From Marinobacter bryozoorum (lineage in GTDB: Bacteria; Pseudomonadota; Gammaproteobacteria; Pseudomonadales; Oleiphilaceae), in contig NZ_JAKZAH010000011.1 in assembly GCF_023156245.1 (NCBI RefSeq), forward strand, positions 35,935 to 99,934: DNA of 64,000 nt. Direction: 5' to 3'. The translations under genes and the position numbers were made by a program. Shown in pieces: positions 1 to 11,042 of the stretch. Under the pieces are notes generated by a model. That model was not told the DNA's origin. It searched no databases and saw only the letters and a list, made by a program, of their open reading frames with translations. The stretch's first letter is position 1. Every line of letters starts with the position of its first letter.

Positions 1-24
1 TTCTGGGACATGGATTCCTCAACA

Positions 25-55
25 TGAAATAAGAAACGGCCCGGAAACGGGCCGT
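25..55 (-). terminator. hairpin terminator or attenuator after guaB
   Basis: Perfect 8-bp inverted repeat (36-43 with 48-55) closed by a GAAA tetraloop. On the minus strand it is followed by a T-rich run. It lies 14 bases past the guaB stop, where guaA usually follows outside the window, so it may end or attenuate guaB transcription. Confidence 0.65.
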
Positions 56-68
56 GTATCGGGCTGGA

Positions 69-1613
<1,545 letters not shown>

Positions 1614-1629
1614 TCACCTTAATCGGACT

Positions 1630-1658
1630 ATTATAAATGTCGCAGCCGCTACAGTAAA
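1630..1658 (-). promoter_or_regulatory. sigma70-type promoter of guaB
   Basis: On the minus strand a -35 TTTACT (1653-1658) and a perfect -10 TATAAT (1630-1635) are separated by 17 bases. Transcription would start near 1623, giving a leader of about 90 bases before the guaB ATG at 1532. Seen by eye only. Confidence 0.7.
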
Positions 1659-1791
1659 CCGCGCCAGGGCCGCGACAGGCCTGCATCTTGCTGAATTACG
1701 GTCGGTTTTAGCCTGGCCAGCTAATGGAAAACCCGTATGGTGACCGAGAAGGTTCTGATAACATGGTGTTTTTTCCAGTCCGGAGACCACG

Positions 1792-3168
1792 ATGTATCCT
1801 GATGACTCGCCTCCCGTACGCCCCCGCGCCCTGACAGTTACCGAGCTCAATCGCCAGGCCCGTCACTTGCTGGAGAACAGCTTTATGCAGGCCTGGGTTG
1901 AAGGAGAACTTTCCAGCCTGTCGCGCCCGTCCTCGGGGCACTGGTACTTTTCCCTGAAGGATCAGCGTGCCCAGGTACGATGCGCCATGTTCCGGGGGTT
2001 CAATCAACGCCTTCGCCAGATACCAAAGGAGGGCGACCAGGTCAGGGTTCGCGGCAAGGTCAGCCTCTACGAAGCCCGGGGCGATTACCAGGTCATCGTT
2101 GAGCACCTGGAACCAGCAGGGCTCGGGGCACTGCAACAGGCCTTTGACGCGCTCAAGGCCCGGCTCAACGGGGAAGGCCTGTTCGCGGCGGAGCGAAAGA
2201 AACCGCTGCCTGAAACACCCCGGCATATTGGCGTTGTCACCTCCCCCACCGGCGCTGCGATTCACGACATACTGACGGTACTGGGCCGGCGTTGCCCCGG
2301 CATCCCGGTCACGCTTTACCCGACAGCGGTGCAAGGCCAGGCCGCCACCGCCAGCATTGTCGAAGCGATTAACCGTGCCATTCGCCATAACCAGGCAGAC
2401 GTTCTGATCATCGGCCGCGGCGGTGGTTCACTGGAAGACCTCTGGTGCTTCAACGAGGAGGCGGTGGCCAGGGCTATTGCCTCCTGCCCGATCCCCACGG
2501 TCAGTGCCGTGGGGCATGAGGTTGACGTGACCATCGCGGATTTCGTGGCAGATCTGCGGGCACCCACACCGTCGGCCGCCGCCGAAAAGATCTCCCCCGA
2601 CCAGTCCACCTGGCTCGTTCGCCTGGGGGAAACCCGGCAGCGACTGATCCAGGCGATGACCAGGCAGCTGCGTCAGCAGCATACCGGCGTCACCCAGCTG
2701 GCTTCCCGCCTGCGGGACCCGCGGCGGCAACTTCAGGAAAAGGCCCAGCGCCTGGACGACGTGGAAATGCGGTTCCGGCAGGCAATCAGCCAGCGACTCA
2801 CTAACGAGCGGACAAAAACCGGGCACCTGCAGCAACGACTGGCAACCCACCGGCCAACCCGGCGCATCGCTGAACAGGGTCAGCGGCTTGACCTGGCCCG
2901 GCAACGACTGGAAGCCTCGCTGCGACGCCAGCTGGAGACCCGCAGCCAGCGCATGGAATCCGCCGCACGAACACTGAACGCCGTCAGCCCCCTTGCCACC
3001 CTCGGGCGCGGCTACGCCATTGTCTCCTCAGAAAGTCAGACCGTCGTTCGCGACCCTGCTACCCTGAGTTCAGGGGACCGGATAAGTGCCAGGCTGGCCA
3101 AGGGGATGCTGGAAGCCACCGTGACCACCGTTCACCCGGACCAGCACGGAGGCAAGGCTGACGGCTGA
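1792..3168 (+). CDS. xseA: exodeoxyribonuclease VII large subunit
   Basis: Large subunit of the ATP-independent single-strand DNA exonuclease VII, which works with XseB (not in the window). The 458-residue length is normal. The N-terminal 100 residues are the OB-fold nucleic-acid domain (VEGELSSLSRPSSGHWYFSL region). The catalytic domain carries GVVTSPTGAAIHDI and IIGRGGGSLEDLW, and a long helical C-terminal part follows. The ATG at 1792 has a CGGAG ribosome site. It is divergent from guaB with a 259-base spacer. Confidence 0.96.
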   Translation: MYPDDSPPVRPRALTVTELNRQARHLLENSFMQAWVEGELSSLSRPSSGHWYFSLKDQRAQVRCAMFRGFNQRLRQIPKEGDQVRVRGKVSLYEARGDYQVIVEHLEPAGLGALQQAFDALKARLNGEGLFAAERKKPLPETPRHIGVVTSPTGAAIHDILTVLGRRCPGIPVTLYPTAVQGQAATASIVEAINRAIRHNQADVLIIGRGGGSLEDLWCFNEEAVARAIASCPIPTVSAVGHEVDVTIADFVADLRAPTPSAAAEKISPDQSTWLVRLGETRQRLIQAMTRQLRQQHTGVTQLASRLRDPRRQLQEKAQRLDDVEMRFRQAISQRLTNERTKTGHLQQRLATHRPTRRIAEQGQRLDLARQRLEASLRRQLETRSQRMESAARTLNAVSPLATLGRGYAIVSSESQTVVRDPATLSSGDRISARLAKGMLEATVTTVHPDQHGGKADG

Positions 3169-3269
3169 TTAGCCTTTGGTCTACTTCCTCTGCGCGGCAG
3201 ATGGCTTAAAGTCAGGTTCTCAAGCAAAAAAATACAACAACCTGATTCCAAGCTATGAGAGGTGGACCA

Positions 3270-5144
3270 ATGGACTACCAATCGGAATTCCGTCGTTCCG
3301 TGGACCAGCCAGAGGAATTCTGGCGAGAGAAAGCCCGTGCTATCGACTGGATCCGTCCCCCCGAAGAAATCTGGAAAGGCACTGAGAATGGCCACGGCCA
3401 GTGGTTCCCGGATGGCCTTATCAACTCAAGCGATGTTGCACTGGACGCCAACATCCGCGCCGGCCGCGGTGACCAGAAGGCCCTGATCTACGACTCCCCC
3501 GTTACCGATACCCAACAGAGTTTCACCTATAACGAACTGACCGACCTCGTCGCCCGTTTTGCCGGTGCACTCAAGTCCCGCGGCATAGGACATGGGGACC
3601 GGGTTATCATCTACATGCCCATGGTGCCCCAGGCGGCTATCGCGATGCTGGCCTGTGCCCGGCTGGGCGCGATCCACTCGGTCGTGTTCGGTGGCTTTGC
3701 CGCCCACGAACTGGCAGTCAGGATCAGTGACGCCAAGCCCAAGGCGATCGTCACCGCATCCTGCGGCATCGAGGTCAGCAAGGTTATTCCCTACAAACCC
3801 CTTGTAGACCGGGCAATCGAGGAAGCGGACCACAAACCGGAATGCTGCATCGTGTTCCAGCGACCCCAGGTAACCGCTGAACTGCAACCAGGCCGGGATT
3901 TCGACTGGGACCAGGAAATGGCGACTGCCAAGCCGGCAGACCCGGTCCCTGTCGCAGCCACTGACCCCCTCTATATCCTGTACACCTCTGGCACGACCGG
4001 CAAACCCAAGGGCGTAGTGCGGGATAACGGCGGCCATGCCGTGGCATTAAGGTACAGTATGGACCTGGTCTATGGTGCCAGCCCCGGCGATGTGTTCTGG
4101 GCCGCCTCTGACGTGGGCTGGGTCGTGGGTCACAGCTATATTGTGTATGCCCCCCTGTTCATGGGCTGTACCACCATCCTGTACGAGGGCAAGCCGGTGA
4201 AGACACCGGACGCCGGCGCTTTCTGGCGAGTTTGCCAGGACCACAAGGTAAACTACCTGTTCACGGCGCCAACGGCCTTCCGTGCCGTCCGCAAGGAAGA
4301 CCCGGAAGCGGATATGCTGGAGACTTACGACATCAGCGCCCTGAAACGGCTGTTCCTGGCGGGCGAGCGCCTGGACCCGTCTACCTACGAGTGGCTCAAG
4401 GAACACACGGGACTGCCGGTGCTGGACCACTGGTGGCAGACCGAAACCGGATGGGCCATTTGCTGTAACCCGGTGGGCATTGAAGAAATGCCCACCAGGC
4501 CCGGTTCGGCAACGGTCCCCTCGCCCGGTTATAACGTCCAGGTTGTCAGCCTTGACGGACGCCCAATGGCCGCGGGGGAGCAGGGCCAGGTGGCAGTAAA
4601 GCTGCCACTACCCCCCGGCTGCCTGTCCACGGTCTGGGGAGATGACGCCCGCTTCCGCAAAACCTACCTTGACCCCATTCCTGGCTTCTACAGCTCCGGT
4701 GACGGCGGCTTTATTGATGAGGACGGCTATGTGTTCATCATGGGCCGCACCGACGATGTCATTAACGTAGCCGGTCACAGGCTCTCCACCGGCGAGATGG
4801 AAGAAGTCGTCGCCTCCCACCCCGCAGTAGCCGAGTGTTGTGTGGTCGGCACCAGTGATGAAATGAAGGGGCAGATTCCCGTCGGACTGGTCCTGCTGAA
4901 AGACGGCGCCACCATCGACCCGGACGAACTGGAAGAGGAGCTGGTGGAAATGGTTCGAGAGCGTATCGGTGCCATCGCCTGCTTCCGCCGGGCCATGGTG
5001 GTGGAACGCTTGCCCAAGACGCGATCAGGCAAGATTCTGCGCCGGGTGATCCGGCAGATTGCCGACGGCGAGGAGTGGTCGGTGCCTTCCACTATCGATG
5101 ACCCTGCCATCCTGGACGAAATCGATCAGCAATTCCGTCACTGA
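3270..5144 (+). CDS. prpE: propionyl-CoA synthetase-like acyl-CoA ligase
   Basis: AMP-forming acyl-CoA synthetase that activates a short-chain acid, probably propionate, through an acyl-adenylate. It has 624 residues. Visible motifs are the phosphate-binding loop YTSGTTGKPKG, the core motif YSSGDGG, the hinge region GRTDDVINVAGHR, and the C-terminal TRSGKILRR whose lysine is the catalytic and acetylatable residue. The start at 3270 (MDYQSEF) is preceded by GAGAGGTGG; an upstream in-frame ATG at 3255 sits on that ribosome site. It stands alone, outside a 2-methylcitrate operon, so PrpE rather than acetyl-CoA synthetase is a sequence-likeness call. Confidence 0.85.
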   Translation: MDYQSEFRRSVDQPEEFWREKARAIDWIRPPEEIWKGTENGHGQWFPDGLINSSDVALDANIRAGRGDQKALIYDSPVTDTQQSFTYNELTDLVARFAGALKSRGIGHGDRVIIYMPMVPQAAIAMLACARLGAIHSVVFGGFAAHELAVRISDAKPKAIVTASCGIEVSKVIPYKPLVDRAIEEADHKPECCIVFQRPQVTAELQPGRDFDWDQEMATAKPADPVPVAATDPLYILYTSGTTGKPKGVVRDNGGHAVALRYSMDLVYGASPGDVFWAASDVGWVVGHSYIVYAPLFMGCTTILYEGKPVKTPDAGAFWRVCQDHKVNYLFTAPTAFRAVRKEDPEADMLETYDISALKRLFLAGERLDPSTYEWLKEHTGLPVLDHWWQTETGWAICCNPVGIEEMPTRPGSATVPSPGYNVQVVSLDGRPMAAGEQGQVAVKLPLPPGCLSTVWGDDARFRKTYLDPIPGFYSSGDGGFIDEDGYVFIMGRTDDVINVAGHRLSTGEMEEVVASHPAVAECCVVGTSDEMKGQIPVGLVLLKDGATIDPDELEEELVEMVRERIGAIACFRRAMVVERLPKTRSGKILRRVIRQIADGEEWSVPSTIDDPAILDEIDQQFRH

Positions 5145-5479
5145 GCGGCTCATACCAGAATCGAAGAGCTGTGAAAGCAGGCTGATTTTGTTCAAAAAAG
5201 GGGGCGCCAGAGCGCTTTGAAAAAATCTTTGACGCCCCCCGAAGTCGGTCTATACTGAATTTGCTGTGGAAAGACAGCGGTATTAAGTGAAAGTGTTACA
5301 GCGCTCTGCCTCTCAGACGTTCGGTTACTCCTTCCCTCAGTACAACTGCCCTATCCCCAGCAAAGCTGTGCCGGTTCATTCTGTAGTTCAGCTGTCACAT
5401 TTATGCAGTTATCTATGGCGTGCAGGCACACAAGAAAGGTCCCGTGAGGGCACAACGTTCAGAAACACAGGAAAGATCA
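5145..5479. other. intergenic region: leader of cold-shock gene
   Basis: The 335 bases hold the sigma70-type promoter at 5229-5256 and a transcribed leader of about 217 bases before the cold-shock ATG. Long leaders are typical of cspA-type mRNAs, where they act as temperature-sensing structures. A 7-bp G/C inverted repeat (5200-5206 with 5233-5239) overlaps the -35 element; it may also be a weak prpE terminator. No convincing gene is present. Confidence 0.6.
5229..5256 (+). promoter_or_regulatory. sigma70-type promoter of cold-shock gene
   Basis: -35 TTGACG (5229-5234) and -10 TATACT (5251-5256) with a 16-base spacer. The predicted start near 5263 leaves a 217-base untranslated leader. Confidence 0.7.
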
Positions 5480-5689
5480 ATGTCTGACACAAAAACAGGC
5501 CACGTAAAGTGGTTCAACGAGTCCAAGGGTTTTGGCTTCATCGCCCAGGACGGTGGCAGTGACGTATTTGTTCACTACAGCGCAATCAACGCAAGCGGGT
5601 TCCGTACCCTGGCTGAAGGCCAGCAGGTTCAGTTCACCGTAACCCAGGGCCCGAAAGGTCCCCAGGCGGAAAACGTAACCCCGGTTTAA
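5480..5689 (+). CDS. cold-shock protein (CspA family)
   Basis: Single cold-shock domain of 69 residues, an RNA chaperone that melts secondary structure in mRNA. RNP1 (KGFGFI) and RNP2 (VFVHYSAI) are both present. The ATG at 5480 gives the canonical [13 protein letters not shown] start; the open frame upstream lies in the leader. The gene is monocistronic, with a strong promoter and a strong terminator. It is one of two cold-shock genes in the window; the other resembles CspD. Confidence 0.95.
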   Translation: MSDTKTGHVKWFNESKGFGFIAQDGGSDVFVHYSAINASGFRTLAEGQQVQFTVTQGPKGPQAENVTPV

Positions 5690-5730
5690 GGTTATGGTTT
5701 CCGGCCATTGCCCCTCACGGGCTTTGGACA

Positions 5731-5762
5731 AAAGAAAAGCCGGCCTTTGCCGGCTTTTCTTT
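5731..5762. terminator. bidirectional terminator between cold-shock gene and leuA
   Basis: Perfect 14-bp inverted repeat (5731-5744 with 5749-5762) with a CTTT loop. The arm ends are A-rich on one side and T-rich on the other, so it can stop transcription from both convergent genes. Confidence 0.85.
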
Positions 5763-5811
5763 ATCCGGGGACCTGAACACCGTCCAGGTCCCTGGAACCT
5801 CCAGTCGAAGA

Positions 5812-7485
5812 TCAGGCTGTTGCCTCAGCAACAGACTCCGGCGCACCGACGTGGTTACCCACCGCTGACAGCAACGCCTGCAGGGTGGCAGAGGTTGTGT
5901 CTTCCGCCAGCGCGGCGGAACTGCGGACCTCGCCGTCCACCACGATGCGGATGCAGGCCAGCGCGTTGGCGTTGGTGCCCTCGCCCAGGGCGAACTCGTC
6001 ATAGGCTTCCACCGCCAGGGTGATGCCATAAGTGTCCTGCAGTGCCGCCACAACAGCCTCTACCGCACCCAGACCGTGCCCCTTCAGCTCAATGGCTGGC
6101 TGACCGAACTTCACCGTGGCATTAACGCCCTCCTCATCCCGGTGCAGGTCGTAGGTACTCAGGCGCCATGCATTATCCACCGCCAGGTACCGGTCCTCAA
6201 ACAACCGGTGGATGGTGTGGGAATCAATCTCGCCACCGTGAGTTTCTGCCTCTTTCTGGACACACTGGCTGAACTCGATCTGCAGCCAGCGCGGCAGGCT
6301 GATCTTGTAGTCCCGCTCCAGCACGTGGGCAACACCGCCCTTGCCAGACTGACTGTTGATACGCACCACTTCTTCATAGCGACGGCCCAGGTCCTGGGGA
6401 TCAATCGGCAGGTAGGCTACGTTCCACTTGTCGCCATCCTTGCGGTAGGCCAGGCACTTGCGGATAGCGTCCTGGTGACTGCCGGAGAAGGCCGTGAACA
6501 CCAGTTCACCCGCATAGGGGTGACGAGGATGCGTGGAGATCTCGGTGCAGGCCTCCACCACATCGGTAATCTCGGCCATGTTGGACATGTTCACTTGCGG
6601 GTCTATGCCCTGGCTGTACAGGTTCATGGCCATGGTGACCAGGTCCATGTTGCCGGTGCGCTCACCATTACCCATCAGCGTACCTTCAACCCGGTCGGCA
6701 CCGGCCATGACGGCCAGTTCGGCGGCAGCAACACCGCAGCCCCGGTCGTTGTGGGTATGCACGCTGATGCTGACATGCTCACGACGCTGGATGTTGTCGC
6801 AGATCCACTCGATCTGGTCAGCGAATACGTTCGGGGTGGCCATTTCCACGGTTGCCGGAAGATTGATAATCACCTTCTGACCCTGGTCCGGGCGCCACAC
6901 CCCGGTGACCGCGTCGATCACCTCGGCGGCATAGTCCAGCTCGGTACCGGTAAAGCTTTCCGGGGAATACTGGAACGTCCAGTCGGTATCCGGGTAGCGC
7001 GCGGCAATTTCCTGCACCAGGCGGGCACCGTCGACGGCGATCTGCTTGATGCCTTCGCGGTCCATACCAAACACCTGCTCCCGCTGGACGATGGAGGTGG
7101 AATTGTAGACGTGGACGATGGCCCGCTTCGCACCTTCCAGGGCCTGGTAGGTGCGCTCGATCAGTTCGGGACGGGCCTGGGTCAGCACCTGGATGCGGAC
7201 GTCGTCCGGAATCCGGTCTTCCTCGATCAGTTTGCGGCAGAAGTCGAAGTCAGGCTGGCTGGCGGCCGGGAAACCAATCTCAATCTGCTTGAAGCCTACC
7301 TTGACCAGCAAATCAAACAGGCGCTGTTTCTGGGCTACGGTCATGGGCTTGACGAGCGCCTGGTTACCATCCCGCAGATCTACGGCACACCAGTCAGGGG
7401 CCTTTTCGATGACCTGGTCAGGCCAGCGACGGTCAGTTTTGCGCACTGGCTGGAAGGGAATATATTTGCTGTGATCGAAAGCCAT
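5812..7485 (-). CDS. leuA: 2-isopropylmalate synthase
   Basis: Condenses acetyl-CoA with 2-oxoisovalerate, the first step of leucine synthesis. At 557 residues it is the longer LeuA form found in Pseudomonas and actinobacteria. Visible features are the catalytic RDGNQAL motif near residue 38, the metal-binding HTHNDRG in the barrel, and a C-terminal regulatory domain (about residues 425-545) that normally binds leucine for feedback inhibition. It is not grouped with leuBCD. A divergent Lrp-type regulator begins 142 bases away. Confidence 0.96.
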   Translation of the reverse strand: MAFDHSKYIPFQPVRKTDRRWPDQVIEKAPDWCAVDLRDGNQALVKPMTVAQKQRLFDLLVKVGFKQIEIGFPAASQPDFDFCRKLIEEDRIPDDVRIQVLTQARPELIERTYQALEGAKRAIVHVYNSTSIVQREQVFGMDREGIKQIAVDGARLVQEIAARYPDTDWTFQYSPESFTGTELDYAAEVIDAVTGVWRPDQGQKVIINLPATVEMATPNVFADQIEWICDNIQRREHVSISVHTHNDRGCGVAAAELAVMAGADRVEGTLMGNGERTGNMDLVTMAMNLYSQGIDPQVNMSNMAEITDVVEACTEISTHPRHPYAGELVFTAFSGSHQDAIRKCLAYRKDGDKWNVAYLPIDPQDLGRRYEEVVRINSQSGKGGVAHVLERDYKISLPRWLQIEFSQCVQKEAETHGGEIDSHTIHRLFEDRYLAVDNAWRLSTYDLHRDEEGVNATVKFGQPAIELKGHGLGAVEAVVAALQDTYGITLAVEAYDEFALGEGTNANALACIRIVVDGEVRSSAALAEDTTSATLQALLSAVGNHVGAPESVAEATA

Positions 7486-7627
7486 GATGTCTGCCCTTTT
7501 CCTGATTCGATAGATTCAACGCTATGGTTCTATATTAACGCAGATAACCGGGAATTTGATTGCTTTTTTGGCCACCAATGAGAAAATTACGGCAACAAAA
7601 ATCCAATTTACTGACAAAAAGCGACAC

Positions 7628-8137
7628 ATGATGCCAACGAGATCCCGGGAAGTGCACGAACTGGACCGAACCGACCGCCGAATCCTCGAAGCCCTGCAAC
7701 AGGACGGCGCCCTCAATAACCAGCAACTGGCCGAAGCGGTCGGGCTGTCCCCCTCCCCCTGCCTGAGACGGGTGCGAGCGCTGGAGGAAGCGGGCATTAT
7801 ACTCGACCGGGTCACGGTACTGGACCACAAGAAGCTCGGCCTGTCGCTCACCGCGATTATCCTCATCGGCATGGACCGCCACACACCGGAACGGTTTGAG
7901 GCCTTCGAGCAGCAGGTGGCCGATTATCCGGAGGTCCAGGAGTGCTACCTGATTACCGGCCAGGACGCAGACTATATGCTCAAGGTCGTGGTTCCGGACA
8001 TGGACCACTACCACGAGTTCCTGCTCAACCAGATTACCCGGATTCCAGGGGTCAGCGGTGTTCACTCAAGCTTCGTGCTGCGACGCGTGATCGACTCCAC
8101 GGCCCTGCCCCTGAAATATCTCGAGGGCGAGGTATAA
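7628..8137 (+). CDS. Lrp/AsnC family transcriptional regulator
   Basis: 169-residue feast/famine regulator: an N-terminal helix-turn-helix (DRTDRRILEALQQDGALNNQ onward through EAVGLSPSPCLRRV) followed by an AsnC/RAM ligand-binding domain (YLITGQDADYML). Two adjacent ATGs, 7628 and 7631, are both possible starts; in-frame codons upstream from 7556 are not like the family. It is divergent from leuA, so control of leuA by an amino-acid signal is a reasonable guess, but nothing in the sequence proves the target. Confidence 0.9.
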   Translation: MMPTRSREVHELDRTDRRILEALQQDGALNNQQLAEAVGLSPSPCLRRVRALEEAGIILDRVTVLDHKKLGLSLTAIILIGMDRHTPERFEAFEQQVADYPEVQECYLITGQDADYMLKVVVPDMDHYHEFLLNQITRIPGVSGVHSSFVLRRVIDSTALPLKYLEGEV

Positions 8138-8141
8138 CCGG

Positions 8142-8169
8142 TTCATTTCTGGCTCAAGGCACGTACAAT
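8142..8169 (+). promoter_or_regulatory. candidate promoter of proS
   Basis: -35-like TTCATT (8142-8147) and -10 TACAAT (8164-8169), 16-base spacer, about 45 bases before the proS ATG. Confidence 0.4.
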
Positions 8170-8213
8170 AAGCTCTACATCGACATTCTCACTCTTTCGT
8201 TACGGAAACCATA

Positions 8214-9947
8214 ATGCGAGCAAGCCGTTATCTGATTGCCACCCTCAAGGAAAACCCCTCCGATGCCGAAATTATCAGCCATCAGCTGATGCTGCGTGCC
8301 GGCATGATCCGCAAGCTGGCTGCCGGTCTGTACACCTGGTTGCCACTGGGTTTGCGGGTGCTGCGCAAGGTGGAGCGCATCGTGCGGGAAGAAATGGACC
8401 GCAGCGGTGCCCAGGAAGTGTTGATGCCGGCGGTACAGCCAGCGGAACTGTGGCAGGAATCCGGCCGCTGGCAACAATATGGTGGTGAACTGCTGCGCCT
8501 GAAAGACCGGCACGACCGGGATTTCTGTTTCGGTCCGACCCATGAGGAAGTCATCACAGACCTGATCCGTAACGAACTGAAGAGCTATAAGGAACTGCCC
8601 GCCAACTTCTACCAGATCCAGACCAAGTTCCGGGACGAGCGTCGCCCGCGCTTTGGGGTGATGCGGGCCCGGGAATTCCTGATGAAGGATGCGTATTCCT
8701 TCCATATCAACGGTGAGTCCCTGGATGAGACCTACGAGGTCATGCATCGCACCTACTGTGCCATCTTTGACCGTCTGGGCCTGGACTATCGTCCGGTGGT
8801 GGCGGACTCCGGCGCTATAGGTGGCAACGCCTCCCACGAATTCCATGTACTGGCTTCATCCGGCGAGGACGAAATTGCCTTCAGTACCGCCAGCGACTAC
8901 GCCGCCAATATTGAAAAGGCTGAAGCCCTGGCGCCGGCCGGTGACCGACCAGCCCCGTCTGAGACCATGACCGAGGTGGCCACCCCCGGCCAGACCACCA
9001 TCGCGGCCATCGCCGAATTCCTGAAAGTGCCCGCCGAGAAAACCGTCAAGACCCTGCTGGTGAAGGCCGAAGCGCCGGAAGGCGAAGAGGCCGGACTGGT
9101 CGCCCTGATTCTGCGGGGCGATCACACCCTGAACGACATCAAGGCGGAGAACCTGCAAGGCGTGGCTGAGCCCCTCACCATGGCCAGCGACGAGGAAATC
9201 CGCCAGGCGACTGGCTGTACGCCGGGCTCCATTGGCCCGGTAAACCTGGCAGTGCCGGTCATTGTTGACCGTTCCGCCGCCCACCTGGCGGACTTCGTCT
9301 GCGGCGCCAACCGGGAGGGTTATCATCTTACCGGCGTAAACTGGGAGCGGGATGTCCCCTTGGGCCGGGTAGAAGACGTGCGCAATGTGGTGGAGGGTGA
9401 TCCCAGCCCGGATGGCAACGGCACGCTGGAGATTCGCCGGGGTATCGAGGTAGGACACATTTTCAAGCTCGGCAACAAGTACAGCACAGCCATGGGCGCT
9501 ACTGTACTGGATGAGCACGGCAAGAACGCGGTGCTGGAAATGGGCTGTTATGGCATCGGGGTCTCCCGAATCGTCGCTGCCGCCATCGAGCAGAACCACG
9601 ACGATCGGGGCATTATCTGGCCGGAAGCCATCGCGCCTTTCCAAGTAGCCATCGTCACACTGAATGGCCACAAGTCCCCGGCGGTAAAGGAAGCCGGTGA
9701 GAAGCTCTATGAACAGCTCACCCAGGCGGGCTTCGATGTCCTGCTGGATGATCGCAATGAACGCCCGGGCGTTAAGTTTGCCGACCTGGAACTGATGGGC
9801 CTGCCCCACCGGGTAGTCATCTCCGACCGGGGCCTGGGTGCCGGAACCCTGGAGTACAAGGGGCGCCAGGACGCCGACAAACAGGATCTGCCGGCAGACA
9901 ATGCCCTGGACTTCCTGCTTGCAGCCTCTTCCACCCGGCGCTCGTAG
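8214..9947 (+). CDS. proS: prolyl-tRNA synthetase
   Basis: Class II aminoacyl-tRNA synthetase that charges tRNA-Pro. The 577-residue protein has the bacterial-type architecture: catalytic motifs 1-2 at the N-terminus (motif 2 near [19 protein letters not shown]), an inserted YbaK-like editing domain at about residues 225-405 that clears mischarged Ala-tRNA-Pro, motif 3 near [10 protein letters not shown], and the anticodon-binding domain. It is monocistronic, with a hairpin immediately downstream. Confidence 0.97.
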   Translation: MRASRYLIATLKENPSDAEIISHQLMLRAGMIRKLAAGLYTWLPLGLRVLRKVERIVREEMDRSGAQEVLMPAVQPAELWQESGRWQQYGGELLRLKDRHDRDFCFGPTHEEVITDLIRNELKSYKELPANFYQIQTKFRDERRPRFGVMRAREFLMKDAYSFHINGESLDETYEVMHRTYCAIFDRLGLDYRPVVADSGAIGGNASHEFHVLASSGEDEIAFSTASDYAANIEKAEALAPAGDRPAPSETMTEVATPGQTTIAAIAEFLKVPAEKTVKTLLVKAEAPEGEEAGLVALILRGDHTLNDIKAENLQGVAEPLTMASDEEIRQATGCTPGSIGPVNLAVPVIVDRSAAHLADFVCGANREGYHLTGVNWERDVPLGRVEDVRNVVEGDPSPDGNGTLEIRRGIEVGHIFKLGNKYSTAMGATVLDEHGKNAVLEMGCYGIGVSRIVAAAIEQNHDDRGIIWPEAIAPFQVAIVTLNGHKSPAVKEAGEKLYEQLTQAGFDVLLDDRNERPGVKFADLELMGLPHRVVISDRGLGAGTLEYKGRQDADKQDLPADNALDFLLAASSTRRS

Positions 9948-9955
9948 CAATAGGG

Positions 9956-9986
9956 GCCGCAGTCAGTCGATTGCGCTGACTGCGGC
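9956..9986. terminator. hairpin between convergent proS and murB
   Basis: Perfect 11-bp inverted repeat (9956-9966 with 9976-9986) with a 9-base loop, placed between two convergent stops. There is no clear T-run, so it may be a weak or factor-assisted terminator, or only an mRNA-end stabiliser. Confidence 0.6.
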
Positions 9987-10001
9987 AACTTCTGCGATCC
10001 T

Positions 10002-11042
10002 TCAGGGTTGGTTCAGCCCGCAGTCACCGGGTACGGCCCCTGGCTCCATCTCGAGCAAAACACCGTAGCGACCCATGACATCGTCACGGATGCGTCGCGC
10101 CAGTTCCAGTATATCCTGACCGGTGCCACCAGAATGGTTGACCAGGACCAGTGCCTGCCGGTGGTGCACCCCCACAGTCCGGTTACGGTACCCCTTCCAG
10201 CCACACTGATCGATCAGCCAGCCTGCTGCGAGCTTGACGCCATCGTCGGCCGGGTAGGCAACCATCTCCGGCCACCGCCCCTTCAGCTCTTCCCAGTGGG
10301 CCTGGCTCACGACCGGGTTCTTGAAAAAGCTCCCGGTGTTTGGCAACTGCGCCGGATCCGGTAACTTGCGGCGGCGAACGGCCATGACCGCTTCTGCCAC
10401 ATCCAGGGGCGACTGCGGACTATTGCCATCGAACCACTGGCCCAGCTCCCCGTAACCCAGAACATAGGGGCGAGTGCGACTGAGACGCAAGCGGATTTCC
10501 AGGATCAGGTACCGTTCAGGCTCACATTTGAACAGGCTGTCCCGATAACCGAAACGGCAAGCCGCCCTGTCCAGCGTTACCTGCTGACCATGCTTACGAT
10601 CCCAGGCCAGCAGGCTGACAAATGAGTCAGACAGCTCAACCCCGTAGGCACCGATATTCTGCACTGGCGCCGCCCCGGCGGTGCCGGGAATCAGGGCGAG
10701 GTTCTCGATCCCCCGATATCCGGCACCGGCTGCGTAGAGAACACTCTGGTGCCAGTTCTCGCCGGCTGCGAGCACAATCGTGGCTTCATCCCCTGCGACT
10801 GCCTCCCAGCGTCGGCCTGGCAGGGCCATATGCAGGATCAGCCCTGGAAAGTCTTCGCAAAAAACCAGGTTGCTGCCAGAGCCGACTACCTGTACCGGTA
10901 TCCCGTCCTCACTGGCCCAGGCCAGTGCCGAACAGGCCTCCCCAGGGGTTGATGCATTGAGCAGGTACCGGGCGGTGGCCGGCGTGGCCATAGTGCTCAG
11001 CGGCTTGAGGTCGGCATTCTCGATGAGGTTGCGCGGGCGCAT
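10002..11042 (-). CDS. murB: UDP-N-acetylenolpyruvoylglucosamine reductase
   Basis: FAD enzyme that makes UDP-MurNAc, the second committed step of peptidoglycan synthesis. It has 346 residues, matching the E. coli-type family. FAD-binding elements GSGSNLVF and PGTAGAAPVQNIGAYG are visible, and the C-terminal part has SFFKNPVV. Its ATG overlaps the phosphatase stop by one base (TGATG), so it is the last gene of the exbB-to-murB operon. Confidence 0.96.
   Translation of the reverse strand: MRPRNLIENADLKPLSTMATPATARYLLNASTPGEACSALAWASEDGIPVQVVGSGSNLVFCEDFPGLILHMALPGRRWEAVAGDEATIVLAAGENWHQSVLYAAGAGYRGIENLALIPGTAGAAPVQNIGAYGVELSDSFVSLLAWDRKHGQQVTLDRAACRFGYRDSLFKCEPERYLILEIRLRLSRTRPYVLGYGELGQWFDGNSPQSPLDVAEAVMAVRRRKLPDPAQLPNTGSFFKNPVVSQAHWEELKGRWPEMVAYPADDGVKLAAGWLIDQCGWKGYRNRTVGVHHRQALVLVNHSGGTGQDILELARRIRDDVMGRYGVLLEMEPGAVPGDCGLNQP

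Noticed and set aside
1614..1850. 78-codon minus-strand frame between guaB and xseA
   Set aside because: It overlaps the guaB promoter and the xseA start, and its composition is not protein-like.
5287..5487. 66-codon frame in the cold-shock leader
   Set aside because: It overlaps the cold-shock start, begins with GTG without a ribosome site, and resembles nothing.
6076..7581. 501-codon open frame on the plus strand
   Set aside because: It is antisense to leuA, whose motifs are unambiguous; long antisense frames are common at this G+C.
8856..9950. 364-codon open frame on the minus strand
   Set aside because: Antisense to proS, which is intact.
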